Shown in pieces: positions 1-8,790 of a stretch of 64,000 nt of DNA; the first letter of the stretch is position 1, and each line of letters begins with the position of its first letter. Position numbers and translations under genes: made by a program. The stretch covers positions 1,858,422-1,922,421 of the forward strand of contig NZ_CP047943.1 in NCBI RefSeq assembly GCF_014279595.1, given 5' to 3'. The notes below the pieces were generated by a model. That model was not told the DNA's origin, searched no databases, and worked only from the letters and a program-made list of their open reading frames with translations. The DNA is from Synechococcus sp. RS9909. GTDB taxonomy: Bacteria > Cyanobacteriota > Cyanobacteriia > PCC-6307 > Cyanobiaceae.

Positions 1-276
1 CTCATCGAGCGCCACCAAACGGCCGGAGCGATCGACGATCGGTCGACGCGTCCCCAGGGGGTCGGTCGTCTGGGTCTGGAGGGAACGGGCCCGGGCCTCC
101 AGGGCATCACTCTGCACCACCTGGAGCCAGGCCATCCTGCCGATCAGGCCCACCAGCCCCACGCAGAGGAGGGCGTACACCAGGCGCATCCGGCCAGCGG
201 GAACGGGCTCGAGGCGCACGACCCGCTGACGGGGCCGCTGCTGAGGACGGGCCCGGCGCTCCGTCGAAACAGGCAT
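1..276 (-). CDS. ftsI: Penicillin-binding protein 2 / FtsI-type transpeptidase, N-terminal part (runs off window)
   Basis: Class B penicillin-binding proteins crosslink septal peptidoglycan in the periplasm. Reading leftward from the ATG at 276 gives a basic cytoplasmic tail rich in Arg and Gln, one membrane segment (about residues 33-52, LVYALLCVGLVGLIGRMAW), then a periplasmic stretch ending in DRSGRLVALDE, the usual entry into the PBP dimerisation domain. The rest lies beyond position 1, so catalytic motifs cannot be checked. The gene follows an FtsL-like gene by 4 bp, which supports a division role. PBP2 of the elongasome is the alternative. Confidence 0.75.
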   Translation of the reverse strand, partial: MPVSTERRARPQQRPRQRVVRLEPVPAGRMRLVYALLCVGLVGLIGRMAWLQVVQSDALEARARSLQTQTTDPLGTRRPIVDRSGRLVALDE

Positions 277-280
277 CAGC

Positions 281-784
281 TCAATACCCCTGATGGATGG
301 GTTCCTCCATCCAGGCGCCAATCATGGCCAGATGATCGACCTGGGGCTTCGAGGCGGGCTTCGGGCGTTCGAGATACACGAGATTCGACACCTTGGTGGG
401 CACCAGGGTCTTGGGAAGACGCCCCTTTTCAAGCAGATGGCGCTCCAGCATGGCCGTGGATTCGGTCAGGCGGTGGGACAGGGAACGGGTGTCGTCCAGC
501 TGTTGAAACGCCAGGGTCCAGCGGTGCTGCCAATGCAGCGTCAACCCGGTGAGCACCAGCACAGCCACAAACACCCCCACCAGGCTGCCGTCAGCAGCAC
601 GGTGCAGCCCTGCCAGCAGGGGAGATCGCCGGGCCACTTTCTGGGCCGACAGCGACCCCTGAATCAACTCCAGGGCACCGTTGCTGCTGCTCCGCGCAGC
701 AGGCGCAGATCGTGGCTGGGGAACGGCAGTCACGGCACAGACCGACCAATGGACCAGTGAACCATTGCCAACGCGCTGTCGCAA
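281..784 (-). CDS. Small single-pass membrane protein, FtsL-like by position and topology
   Basis: A 167-residue protein with a long N-terminal region, one membrane segment (about residues 66-84, GSLVGVFVAVLVLTGLTLHW) and a helical C-terminal part with a leucine pattern (QQLDDTRSLSHRLTESTAMLERHL), followed by a Pro/Lys tail. This layout and its place directly upstream of the ftsI-like gene resemble FtsL-type division proteins. Sequence identity to FtsL is not visible by eye, so the link is inference from context. The N-terminal 60 residues look low in conservation; an internal start is possible. Confidence 0.6.
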   Translation of the reverse strand: MRQRVGNGSLVHWSVCAVTAVPQPRSAPAARSSSNGALELIQGSLSAQKVARRSPLLAGLHRAADGSLVGVFVAVLVLTGLTLHWQHRWTLAFQQLDDTRSLSHRLTESTAMLERHLLEKGRLPKTLVPTKVSNLVYLERPKPASKPQVDHLAMIGAWMEEPIHQGY

Positions 785-821
785 GCCCGAAACATCAGGT
801 GCTCACAGGCCCGGTCACCGC

Positions 822-2246
822 TCAGGCCAGGAGAATCAGATTGAGGAAGGTGGCGCCGTTCCAGAAGGCATGCATCACCACGCAGGGGAAGAGTCGACCG
901 CTGCTCAGCCTGAGAAGCCCAAGCCCTAACCCGAGCACGAGCAGCGGCGGCAACTCACCGATGCTGAGATGGGCCACAGCAAAGATGAGCGCACTCAGAA
1001 ACACGCTCCAACTACGACCGATGCTGCGCCCCAGCACCGGGAGCAGCACGCCGCGGAACACCATTTCCTCAAACAGGGGAGCCAGCAGCACCGCGGTGGT
1101 GGCCAGGAGGGCCAGGGCCCAGCCATCCCGACTACGCAACACCAGCTCCAGCAGAGGGTTGCTCCCCCCCTGATCACCGAGCAGGCGCCCCATCAACCAA
1201 CCGGTGAAGGCCACCGGAGGCATCACCATCAACCAGGCCCTTCCTCCCTGCAACAGGCCCTGGCCCACCGGCCGGAGCCGCCACTGCAGCCAGCCTCCCT
1301 CCGGCGCTTCGCGGCGATCGAGACCGCCGAGCTGCTGCTTGATGATCAGCAGGGGCGGCAAGGCCAGTGCGGAGTAGCCCACGAGAACGGCGGCAGCCTG
1401 GCTGAGGGGGCCGCGGAGATCGCGCGTGATCCAGCTTGTGAGCGGACTGACCACAAGAGGCAGCAGCACTTCACCAAGCACCACGAAGCCCCCGGCCACC
1501 AGCAGCACCATGTCGATGAGACTGAGGGGCAGCACCTGAAGCCGGGGCCAGCGCGGTAGGTCACCACGCCACAGCAACCAGAGATGGCGCAGGAGCAGAC
1601 CGACACCCAACAGCAGCGCGAGCAGGGGAAGAAGCTCCGCCAACACCAGACGCCGGGCGGTGGAGCGGGCGACTGCGGGCTGCTGACACTCCTGTGCCGT
1701 ACCGCCCAAGGCCAGACAGCTCACCTGCCGGAGCAGCGGGTCCGCCGGAGCCATCTCCAGGAGCCGCCGTTCCGCCGCCGAGAGACTGGTCCGGTCTGAA
1801 TCCTCCGCCAGGGCCCGCTGAAGCGGATTCCATGCAGCACCGCCCAGGGGAGCTGTCAACAGCCGACGTTGCTGCTCCGCATCGGTCTCGAGGGCGGCCA
1901 GCAGCAGACGCTGACGATCATCGAGGCGATCCAGCGGAATCTCCTGCAGAGACTCCAGGAGGACCTGGGCAGGATCAGCCCCCACCAGAAGAGGCCGGAC
2001 CGGTTCCGGCAGGGCTGGCCCCGCCAGGAGGGCCATCTCCTGCTGCTGCAGCGACAGAGCCGGGGCCACCGAGGGTCGACGGAGGCTGTCCATCAACCCC
2101 ACAATCCAGACGGTCACCGCCAGCAGCAGGGACAGAACGGCCAGGAAACCTTTGAAGGAAGCGATGCGTCCGATCGGAGGGGAGGTCAACGGACCGGCGG
2201 CAACTGGGCTCGATTCTCCCCGGCGACCGGGACATGTGGGTGACAC
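822..2246 (-). CDS. CPBP family intramembrane glutamic endopeptidase
   Basis: Integral membrane protein of 474 residues with an N-terminal anchor (about 30-50), a soluble region (about 55-200) and a cluster of hydrophobic segments in the second half. The CPBP (Abi) signature is complete: EEMVFRG at about 393-399, FAVAH with His at about 426, and HAFWN with His at about 459 and Asn at about 463. These residues form the active site of the Rce1-like family. In cyanobacteria the substrates of most members are unknown. Transcribed toward the ftsL/ftsI pair. Confidence 0.9.
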   Translation of the reverse strand: MSPTCPGRRGESSPVAAGPLTSPPIGRIASFKGFLAVLSLLLAVTVWIVGLMDSLRRPSVAPALSLQQQEMALLAGPALPEPVRPLLVGADPAQVLLESLQEIPLDRLDDRQRLLLAALETDAEQQRRLLTAPLGGAAWNPLQRALAEDSDRTSLSAAERRLLEMAPADPLLRQVSCLALGGTAQECQQPAVARSTARRLVLAELLPLLALLLGVGLLLRHLWLLWRGDLPRWPRLQVLPLSLIDMVLLVAGGFVVLGEVLLPLVVSPLTSWITRDLRGPLSQAAAVLVGYSALALPPLLIIKQQLGGLDRREAPEGGWLQWRLRPVGQGLLQGGRAWLMVMPPVAFTGWLMGRLLGDQGGSNPLLELVLRSRDGWALALLATTAVLLAPLFEEMVFRGVLLPVLGRSIGRSWSVFLSALIFAVAHLSIGELPPLLVLGLGLGLLRLSSGRLFPCVVMHAFWNGATFLNLILLA

Positions 2247-2296
2247 CGTGGCGGCAGAACGGGCCCATACGATGGCCGCGCCTACGCCTTGATGCG

Positions 2297-3625
2297 GTGA
2301 CCTTGCGTCTTCTCCTGGTTCGCCATGGCCTGAGCAGTTTCAATGTCGAGCGGCGCATTCAGGGCCGCAACGACCTCTCGGTGCTGACGAGCGAAGGGGA
2401 GGAGCAGGCCCGTCGCACCGGCCAGGCCCTGATCGATCTCCGCCTCGACGCTGTCTACAGCTCGCCGCTTCAACGGGCCGCAGCCACCACCGCCGCGATC
2501 CTGGGCGTGCGCAGCGACCACCTGCAACCGGTGCTGGATGAGGGACTGCTGGAAGTCGATCTGGAACCCTGGAGCGGACTGAGCGCCGATGAGCGCGCCC
2601 AACGCGATCCGGAGTCTTACCAGGCCTGGAGGCTCCGGCCGGAAGAGCTGGAGCTCACCCGGGCGGATGGCAGCCGCTATCGCCCGATCCCCGACCTGAT
2701 GGAGCAGGCGCGCCGCTTCCTTCAGACCCTGCTGCAACGCCATCCAGTGGATGGCGACAGCACTGTTCTGGTGGTGGGACACAACGCGATCCTGCGCTGC
2801 CTGATCCTGGTGCTGCTGGGAGAACCGGAGCGTGGCTTCCGACGCCTGCAACTCGACAATGCCTCCCTGTCGGTCTTCAACCTCCAGCCGAGCGGCGAGG
2901 GGCACAGCGTTCAGATCGAGTGCCTCAACAACAGCAGCCATCTCGGTCAGCCCTTGCCGGCCAAGGGCAAGGGCGCCCGTCTTGTGCTCGTCCGCCACGG
3001 TGAAACGAACTGGAACCGGGATGGCCGCTTCCAGGGACAGATCGACATCCCCCTCAACGCCAACGGCCACGCCCAGGCGGAAGCGGCCCGCGCCTTCCTC
3101 GCACCCGTGCCGCTGCAACGGGCCTACAGCAGCTCCATGTCACGTCCCCGTCAGACGGCGGAGGGCATTCTTCGTTCCCACCCCGGGGTGCCCCTCACCG
3201 TGACCGGGGGGTTGGTGGAGATCGGCCACGGACTCTGGGAAGGCAAGTTGGAAGCGGAGATTCAGGCCCAGTGGGGCGACCTGCTGGCGGAATGGAAACG
3301 CTCGCCGCACACAGTGCAGATGCCGGAGGGGGAAACCATCCAACAGGTGTGGGAACGGTCGGTGCACACCTGGACCACGATCGCCGCGAGCCTGGATCCA
3401 GAAGAAACGGCCCTGGTGGTGGCCCACGACGCCGTGAACAAAACGATCCTCTGCCACCTGCTCGGCCTGTCCCCCGCCGACATCTGGGCGGTGAAACAGG
3501 GGAACGGCGGCGTCACCGTGATCGACATGCCCGTCGACCCTGGCCAGCCTGCGGTGGTGACCTGTCTGAATCTCACCTCCCACCTGGGAGGCGTACTCGA
3601 CCGCACGGCCGCAGGAGCCCTCTGA
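2297..3625 (+). CDS. Tandem histidine phosphatase (phosphoglycerate mutase-like)
   Basis: Two histidine-phosphatase domains lie in tandem. The first begins LLLVRHGLSSFN at the N-terminus, the second LVLVRHGETNWN at about residue 230; each has its partner His later (VVGHNAI in the first, VVAHDAV in the second). Both therefore keep the catalytic RHG and the second His. I prefer the GTG at 2297 because the longer ATG reading at 2234 adds a non-conserved arginine-rich leader overlapping the divergent CPBP gene. Often annotated as phosphoglycerate mutase in cyanobacteria, but a phosphatase acting on another phosphomonoester is equally possible. Confidence 0.85.
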   Translation: MTLRLLLVRHGLSSFNVERRIQGRNDLSVLTSEGEEQARRTGQALIDLRLDAVYSSPLQRAAATTAAILGVRSDHLQPVLDEGLLEVDLEPWSGLSADERAQRDPESYQAWRLRPEELELTRADGSRYRPIPDLMEQARRFLQTLLQRHPVDGDSTVLVVGHNAILRCLILVLLGEPERGFRRLQLDNASLSVFNLQPSGEGHSVQIECLNNSSHLGQPLPAKGKGARLVLVRHGETNWNRDGRFQGQIDIPLNANGHAQAEAARAFLAPVPLQRAYSSSMSRPRQTAEGILRSHPGVPLTVTGGLVEIGHGLWEGKLEAEIQAQWGDLLAEWKRSPHTVQMPEGETIQQVWERSVHTWTTIAASLDPEETALVVAHDAVNKTILCHLLGLSPADIWAVKQGNGGVTVIDMPVDPGQPAVVTCLNLTSHLGGVLDRTAAGAL

Positions 3626-3629
3626 GCCC

Positions 3630-4907
3630 ATGCCGCACTCCATGCTGCTGGATCCGGTCCGGATCCTGATCGGCAGCGACCAGGATCCGATTGAACAGGG
3701 CGCCGCCCTGATCCGCGACGGTGCGCTGGTGGGCTTCGGTGACGACGCCAGACACTGGGCCCAGCGGGACGGCCTCGAAGCCCAGGCCAGGCCCAAGGCG
3801 CTCCTGGCACCTTTGCTGGTCGATCCCCACTCCGTTCTTGAGCAGCCCCTCAACGGCCAAGCGGAAACGCTGGAGAGCCTGTGCCGTGCCGCCGCTCGGG
3901 CGGGCTACGGCCAGGTGGCCCTGCTGCCGCGGGCCGAATCCTGGCGCGACAGGGTCGAGCGGCTCCAGGGAGTCCAACGCCCTGAGCTGGGGGTGCGGCT
4001 GCATCTCTGGGGCGGATTCAGTTGGGGCGGACGCGGTGAGCAGTTCTCCGCCCATGGTGACCTGCTGGAGCATGGCGCCATCGGCCTCGCCGACGATGAC
4101 CACTGCCCGCCGATTCCCCTGCTGCAGCGGGCCCTGGTGCTGGGAGAGATGGGCACGGCCCCGCTGCTGCTGGCGCCACGCGACCCCCAGATCCAAGTGG
4201 ACGGCATGGTGCGCGAAGGCGTGGAGACCCTGCGGGCCGGCTGGCCCCCGGATCCGGTCGCCAGTGAAACCCTGCCCCTGGGCCAGCTGCTCGAACTGCA
4301 GCGCCAGCATCCGGAGCGCCGTCTCTGCCTGATGAACCTGTCCACGGCCGCCGGTGTCAACCAGCTGGGGGCGGCGGCCGTGCAACCGCAAGCCAGCGTC
4401 TGCTGGTGGCACCTCGTGGCCGACAACGGCAGCCTCCAGCCCACGGAGACCGGCTGGTGCATCACCCCCTCGCTGGGGGGCCCGGAAGACCGGCAGGCCC
4501 TGATCGACGCGTTGGAGCGGGGCACCCTGGCTGCCGTGGCGGTGCACGCGGTGCCGCTCGACGAGGAAGACTGCCTGCTGCCGCCCGGAGAACGCCGCCC
4601 AGGCCTGGCGGGACACCAACTGGTGCTGCCGGCCCTGTGGCAGGAGCTGGTCAACGTCCGTGGCTGGTCGGTGCGTCAACTCTGGAACGCACTCAGTTTC
4701 GGCCCCTCCCGCCTGCTCGGGCAGGCGGAGGAGCGACTGGAGATCGGCAGCAACCGCTGGCTGCTGTTCGACCCCCAGCAGCGCTGGCGCCAGTCGCGTC
4801 GGTCAACCGATTCACCCCTGGCGGCCAATCAACCGTGGGAAGGGCGGGAGTTGGTGGGCCAGGTGACGGCCTGCGGTCTTACGACCCCAGAGACCCACTG
4901 CGATTGA
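3630..4907 (+). CDS. Dihydroorotase-like protein, probably without the normal metal site
   Basis: An amidohydrolase-fold protein of 425 residues resembling class I dihydroorotase (pyrimidine synthesis). Visible family features are LLAPLLVDPHSVLEQP near residue 52, HLWGGFSWGG, LMNLSTAAGVNQL and a C-terminal LWNALSFGPSRLLG like the usual end of DHOase. The metal-binding HxH of active enzymes is reduced here to DPHSV (second His replaced by Val), so activity is doubtful and a structural or PyrX-like role is possible. It starts 4 bp after the histidine phosphatase, suggesting co-transcription; ATG at 3642 is an alternative start. Confidence 0.7.
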   Translation: MPHSMLLDPVRILIGSDQDPIEQGAALIRDGALVGFGDDARHWAQRDGLEAQARPKALLAPLLVDPHSVLEQPLNGQAETLESLCRAAARAGYGQVALLPRAESWRDRVERLQGVQRPELGVRLHLWGGFSWGGRGEQFSAHGDLLEHGAIGLADDDHCPPIPLLQRALVLGEMGTAPLLLAPRDPQIQVDGMVREGVETLRAGWPPDPVASETLPLGQLLELQRQHPERRLCLMNLSTAAGVNQLGAAAVQPQASVCWWHLVADNGSLQPTETGWCITPSLGGPEDRQALIDALERGTLAAVAVHAVPLDEEDCLLPPGERRPGLAGHQLVLPALWQELVNVRGWSVRQLWNALSFGPSRLLGQAEERLEIGSNRWLLFDPQQRWRQSRRSTDSPLAANQPWEGRELVGQVTACGLTTPETHCD

Positions 4908-5583
4908 GGGGCCAGAAACGCCAGACAGCGCGGCCGAGGATCTCTTTTTCAGGCAGAAAGGGGCCGCCGGGCCAGTACCGGCCATCCCAGCTGTTGCTCC
5001 GGTTATCGCCGAGCGCCAGCACATGCCCCTTGGGCACAGTGACGTTGAGCGTGCGGCAACGGCTCATCCCCTGCGCATCCAGTGGGCAGTAGTTGCTCAC
5101 ATAGGGCTCGGGCACGGCCTTGCCGTTCACACTCACCTCACCCCGAGGATTCACCACCACCTGATCGCCGGCCACCGCCACCACACGCTTGATGTAGGCG
5201 TCACAGGCCGGATCACCGAGACCGGGGATCAGACCCAGCAGGGGAAAGTTGGCCAGGGCGCATTGCAACGGCGAAGGTGACGTGGTGGATTTCAGTGCTG
5301 GATCGAAGGAATAAGGAGAATTGAATACAACGATTTCACCGCGGCGGGGGGAACGCTGCCGGTAGGTGAGCTTCTCCACCAGCAGGCGATCCTGAATCTG
5401 CAGACCCGGCAGCATGGAACCGGACGGAATGAAACGGGCTTCAGCGATCCAGTGCCTGATGCCCAGGTAGAGGGCGAGGGTGAACAGCACCGGCCCCCAG
5501 AAATCCCAGAACGGGTGGGAGCGCCGCGGGCTCGAATCACGGGTCTGGCCCTCCGGGCTCGGATCCCTCTGCGCGTCGGACAA
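4879..5583 (-). CDS. lepB: Signal peptidase I
   Basis: Membrane-bound serine protease that removes signal peptides from exported proteins. The membrane anchor (FWGPVLFTLALYLGIRHW) precedes the catalytic Ser in FIPSGSM, and the general-base Lys is in YIKRVVAVAGD; the C-terminal box GDNRSNSWDGRYWG-type sequence is present as GDNRSNSWDGRYW. The open frame extends to 5703, but that would overlap the divergent gene starting at 5664. I chose the TTG at 5583, leaving about 80 bp between them; the start is uncertain. Its 3' end overlaps the convergent dihydroorotase-like gene by 29 bp. Confidence 0.88.
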   Translation of the reverse strand: MSDAQRDPSPEGQTRDSSPRRSHPFWDFWGPVLFTLALYLGIRHWIAEARFIPSGSMLPGLQIQDRLLVEKLTYRQRSPRRGEIVVFNSPYSFDPALKSTTSPSPLQCALANFPLLGLIPGLGDPACDAYIKRVVAVAGDQVVVNPRGEVSVNGKAVPEPYVSNYCPLDAQGMSRCRTLNVTVPKGHVLALGDNRSNSWDGRYWPGGPFLPEKEILGRAVWRFWPLNRSGSLGS

Positions 5584-5663
5584 CTCGCTACAACACGGAT
5601 TGGAAACGGCACGATAGGCGCGACTGGTGTCGGCTCCTAGGCTGCCCTTCGCCAGGAGCGCCC

Positions 5664-7169
5664 ATGGTTCGACCCCGCTGGCAAGCGTTGAAACCCTCCT
5701 CAAGCGGACGCTTTTGGCTGCGCTGGGATCGACTGCTGGCGTTAATCGCCAGCGCGAACCTGGCCTGGGTCGTGTTCGATGTGACCTATGTGCCCCTGCG
5801 CACCTTCTGGCTGCAGCGCAACCTCTACCCGCTGCCGTCGGTGCCGCTGGCCGTGCCGCTGCCCTGGATCCCCGACATCACCCCGGCCTATGACCGGGTC
5901 AAGGGCATCGAACCTCATCGCGACACCGCTGCCTACATCGCCCACTTCCGCCAACTCGAGCAGGTGGCCGACAGCCAGGGCATCAACAGCCCCGCCGCGC
6001 GGCAGCTGCGCCTGGAAATGGTGGTGCGCAACAGCCAGCTCATCGACGAGAACCCCTTCATCGGCTCTGGCCAGGCCGGCACTCTCGAAAAACTGAAGAA
6101 TCGTCTGCGCGCCCGCGCCGGCCTTGATTCGGCCAAACAAGCGGCCGCCCGTCTCCTGAGTGACGACCAACTCGCTCAGGGCGGCTGGGACGAGGAGCGT
6201 GAATTCTGGAACCGCCAGATCCTGCCGCTGGCCGCCACCAATTACTGGCGTGGCATCGATGAAAACGGGCAGCCGATCGACCACGCCTGGCGCATCGACA
6301 CCCCGTTTCAGGTGCTGTTCCTCCTCGACATCCTGATTCGAGCGATCCGACTCAAACGTCGCTTCCCGGCGATCGCCTGGCGGGATGCCCTGTTGCGGCG
6401 ATGGATCGACCTGCCGCTGCTGTTGCCGTTCTGGCGCCTGCTGCGGATCATCCCGGTCACCGAAAGGCTGTCCAGCAGCCGTCTGATTCAGCTGGAACCG
6501 CTGCGAACGGTGGTAAGTCGCGGCGTGGTCGCCCTGCTGGCCCTGGAGCTGTTCGAAGTGCTCACCCTGCGGATCCTCGATGCGGTGCAAGGAGTGATCC
6601 GCTCGCCGCTGCTGCCCCAGAGAATCCGCGGATTGTGCAGTCACCAGTCGGTGGATGACAACGGCGAACGGGAGCTTGCCGAACTGATCAGGCTGTGGAT
6701 TCCCCTGTTGCTCACCCAGGTTGGACCGGGTATGCGTCCCCAACTGGTAGCTCTGTTCAGCCACGCGCTGCAGCGCAGCATGAGCGATGCCATGGTGCCG
6801 GGTCCGTTGCGTGAACTGGCGGCGGTGCAACGGGCGGAAAACGGCATCAGTCGCCAGCTGGCAACCGGCATGGTTGACGCCTTTCTCGATCTGTCACGAC
6901 AGACCGGTCAACGCCTGGGACGATGGGACGCCCAGATGGAGGATCTGGCCCTGGAGGCGTTCGACCGTTTCTGGGAGGAGTTGGCGCGCACCTTGGAGCA
7001 GGGTCCCGTGCTGGAGAGGAGCCAGGAACTGGTGGCAGCCTTTCTCGAGGAACTCAAACGCAACAGCGTGCAACAGCTGCGCGATCAGGGAGGCGTGGAT
7101 CAGCTGATCACAGAACTCGATGGCCTCAGCTTCACTGAGGAATCGCCTCGCTCCACACCTCGGCGTTGA
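5664..7169 (+). CDS. Conserved membrane protein with a voltage-sensor-like segment, unknown function
   Basis: A 501-residue protein of no family I can name. After an N-terminal membrane segment (about 20-40) comes a soluble region, then two or three hydrophobic segments at about 210-310. One stretch reads LFLLDILIRAIRLKRR followed by LLLPFWRLLRIIPV, with evenly spaced Arg residues as in the S3-S4 part of ion channels. The C-terminal 180 residues are helical and soluble. It may be a cyanobacteria-specific channel-like protein; the voltage-sensor likeness is only a pattern seen by eye. Confidence 0.75.
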   Translation: MVRPRWQALKPSSSGRFWLRWDRLLALIASANLAWVVFDVTYVPLRTFWLQRNLYPLPSVPLAVPLPWIPDITPAYDRVKGIEPHRDTAAYIAHFRQLEQVADSQGINSPAARQLRLEMVVRNSQLIDENPFIGSGQAGTLEKLKNRLRARAGLDSAKQAAARLLSDDQLAQGGWDEEREFWNRQILPLAATNYWRGIDENGQPIDHAWRIDTPFQVLFLLDILIRAIRLKRRFPAIAWRDALLRRWIDLPLLLPFWRLLRIIPVTERLSSSRLIQLEPLRTVVSRGVVALLALELFEVLTLRILDAVQGVIRSPLLPQRIRGLCSHQSVDDNGERELAELIRLWIPLLLTQVGPGMRPQLVALFSHALQRSMSDAMVPGPLRELAAVQRAENGISRQLATGMVDAFLDLSRQTGQRLGRWDAQMEDLALEAFDRFWEELARTLEQGPVLERSQELVAAFLEELKRNSVQQLRDQGGVDQLITELDGLSFTEESPRSTPRR

Positions 7170-7491
7170 AGCCAACGAGACAACGGCCGTCCGGGAGTTC
7201 AACAAACGGCCGTTTGATCAACTTGCCGTCGGCGGCAAGGGCGTCGAGGACCTGGCTATCCGTCATCGCCTTGACGCTGGCCGCACCCAGAGCGCGATAA
7301 CTCTGACCACTGGTGTTGAGGAGCGGTTGGCGCCGGCCAAACTGGGCCAGAGCACGGGCCAGCAGGTCCCGATCGGGCGGGCTCACGGTGATGTCATGGG
7401 GGGTCAGCTCAATCCCCCTGTCCTGAAGCCAGGCCAAAGCCTTGCGACAGGTGGAACAGCGGGAGTAACTCCAGATCGTGAGGCCGGTCAC
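7132..7491 (-). CDS. ArsC/Spx family thioredoxin-fold protein
   Basis: A 119-residue protein with the ArsC/Spx N-terminus IWSYSRCSTCRKALAWL (CxxC at about residues 12-15), GIELTPHDI, and the family's LIKRPFVELPDGRCLVGF near the C-terminus. In arsenate reductase the first Cys and three Arg act on arsenate; in Spx the CxxC is a redox switch for RNA polymerase binding. The CxxC favours the Spx/MgsR-like branch, but the biological role is open. Its last 38 bp overlap the 3' end of the convergent membrane protein gene. Confidence 0.85.
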   Translation of the reverse strand: MTGLTIWSYSRCSTCRKALAWLQDRGIELTPHDITVSPPDRDLLARALAQFGRRQPLLNTSGQSYRALGAASVKAMTDSQVLDALAADGKLIKRPFVELPDGRCLVGFNAEVWSEAIPQ

Positions 7492-7497
7492 CGGCGA

Positions 7498-7857
7498 TCA
7501 GCGGCCGATCAGGGCTTTGAGAGCGCCCAGAAGGGAATTCGAACCCTTGCCGACACCGTCATCGGGACGGGTCCGAACAGTGACATCACCATTGACGCTG
7601 GTGCGGCAGCTGAGGCGGTAGTTGGCAGGGCGATCCGCCAGGTACACCTCCTCAACATCGCTGCGCGGGGAAAGATTCTGAGCACCCTCCAGCACCTCCA
7701 CCACGCAGGTGCCGCACTGACCGACGCCGCCACAGTTGTTGAGGTTGTTGAGCCCCTTGTAGGGATTGATGCCGGCATCCAGCGCCGCTTTGCGGAGATT
7801 GGCACCTTCAATGCAACCGACCTGCTGGCCTTCCTGCTCGAAACGGATGGTGGGCAC
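7498..7857 (-). CDS. 2Fe-2S plant-type ferredoxin
   Basis: Soluble one-electron carrier of 119 residues. Cluster ligands are seen as NNCGGVGQCGTCVVEV (three Cys, with spacing CxxxxxCxxC) and a fourth Cys in YRLSCRTSV. The spacing differs from PetF (CxxxxCxxC), so this is the alternative ferredoxin type found in cyanobacteria rather than the main photosynthetic one. GTG at 7857 is chosen because conserved MPTIRFEQEG starts there. It lies 6 bp upstream of the ArsC/Spx-like gene in the same direction, so a redox pair is plausible. Confidence 0.88.
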   Translation of the reverse strand: MPTIRFEQEGQQVGCIEGANLRKAALDAGINPYKGLNNLNNCGGVGQCGTCVVEVLEGAQNLSPRSDVEEVYLADRPANYRLSCRTSVNGDVTVRTRPDDGVGKGSNSLLGALKALIGR

Positions 7858-7937
7858 GGGTCGTTCACATGCTGGGCGCGCACCAACTTACAAGCTTCCA
7901 GGCCCATCCCCGCGGGTCTGCAACGGAACTTGGCTCT

Positions 7938-8450
7938 TCACGCCTGAGCCGCCCGGATGCAGGACTCCAGCAGGGGCGCCACCGCATCGGCGTCTCGCCA
8001 GCCACCGATCACCGTCACCCGGCCCTCGAAGTTCTTGTAGACGCGAAAAAACTCCGCCACATCCTCGAGCTGGTTCGGTGCGATCTGGCGGATGCTGGTG
8101 ATGCCCCGCTGGCGGGGGTCCGCCACGGGCACGCAGAGAATCTTGCCGTCGTAGTGGCCGGTGTCATGCATATCGAGAACACCGATCGGCCTGGCGCAGA
8201 TCAGGCAGCCCGCAAAGGTGGGTTCCTCCATGATCACCATTGCGTCGAGGGGAGACCCGTCTTCGGCAAGGGTGTTGGGAATGAAGCCGTAATCAAAGGG
8301 ATATTTCACCGACGAGTGCAAGACCCGATCCAGGGCCATCACACCGGCATCAGCGAAATACTCGTATTTATTCCGGCTGCCCGCCGGGATTTCCACCAGC
8401 AGGTTCACCAAGCCGGGTGATGGCGAAGGGGGAAGGGAGCGCAGATCCAT
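7938..8450 (-). CDS. ppa: Inorganic pyrophosphatase, family I (copy 1)
   Basis: Hydrolyses pyrophosphate to drive biosynthesis. The family I active site is complete: [42 protein letters not shown], an Asp-x4-Asp-x-Lys set (DTGHYDGK) and the YK pair in [12 protein letters not shown] at 8450 ([10 protein letters not shown]) matches the usual N-terminus. A second, differently derived family I pyrophosphatase is encoded at 25518-26105; this copy is the type widespread in bacteria and freshwater cyanobacteria. Confidence 0.93.
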   Translation of the reverse strand: MDLRSLPPSPSPGLVNLLVEIPAGSRNKYEYFADAGVMALDRVLHSSVKYPFDYGFIPNTLAEDGSPLDAMVIMEEPTFAGCLICARPIGVLDMHDTGHYDGKILCVPVADPRQRGITSIRQIAPNQLEDVAEFFRVYKNFEGRVTVIGGWRDADAVAPLLESCIRAAQA

Positions 8451-8637
8451 CGCGTTCCTGAACCATGGTGGAGTGGACACCTCGGGCTGGCCGGTCGCTC
8501 AACACGGCCAACGTCGGAACGCCGATCGTGGCAACCGCAATGGCGAATCCGGTAAGAATGAGTGCCGGGCCTGCGAGATCGAGGCTGTCTTGGGCCGAGA
8601 GGTCGGGTTGGGAACCGTGAGGAGGTTCGGGGTCCAT
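8368..8637 (-). CDS. Possible small single-pass membrane protein overlapping ppa
   Basis: ATG at 8637 opens an 89-residue frame with an acidic, Pro-rich N-terminus, one membrane segment ([20 protein letters not shown]) and a polar C-terminus. The protein-like first half and clear membrane span argue that it is real. Its 3' part overlaps the start of the pyrophosphatase gene by about 80 bp on the same strand in another frame, which is unusual and lowers confidence. Function unknown. Confidence 0.4.
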   Translation of the reverse strand: MDPEPPHGSQPDLSAQDSLDLAGPALILTGFAIAVATIGVPTLAVLSDRPARGVHSTMVQERDGSALPSPFAITRLGEPAGGNPGGQPE

Positions 8638-8790
8638 GCAGGTGGAAAAGGGGACATCCCGAGCGCTTCGAACCCCTAAAAAGGGATTCGTATTGAGAGC
8701 GTCGAGAACCGCAACTCCCGCTCTGGAGCAGAAGGGGGTGTCTTCACTATGGCACCTCTTTCGTGGAGATGTCGGCCGCAACAGCCAGGG

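Noticed and set aside
3573-4679. Long minus-strand frame (368 codons) opposite the dihydroorotase-like gene
   Set aside because: Gln/Arg/Gly-rich composition and no domain; the plus-strand frame has clear family motifs. High GC makes long shadow frames common.
8670-8690. Hairpin CCCTAAAAAGGG as a terminator
   Set aside because: Stem only 3-4 bp and placed ahead of, not after, a gene on the relevant strand.
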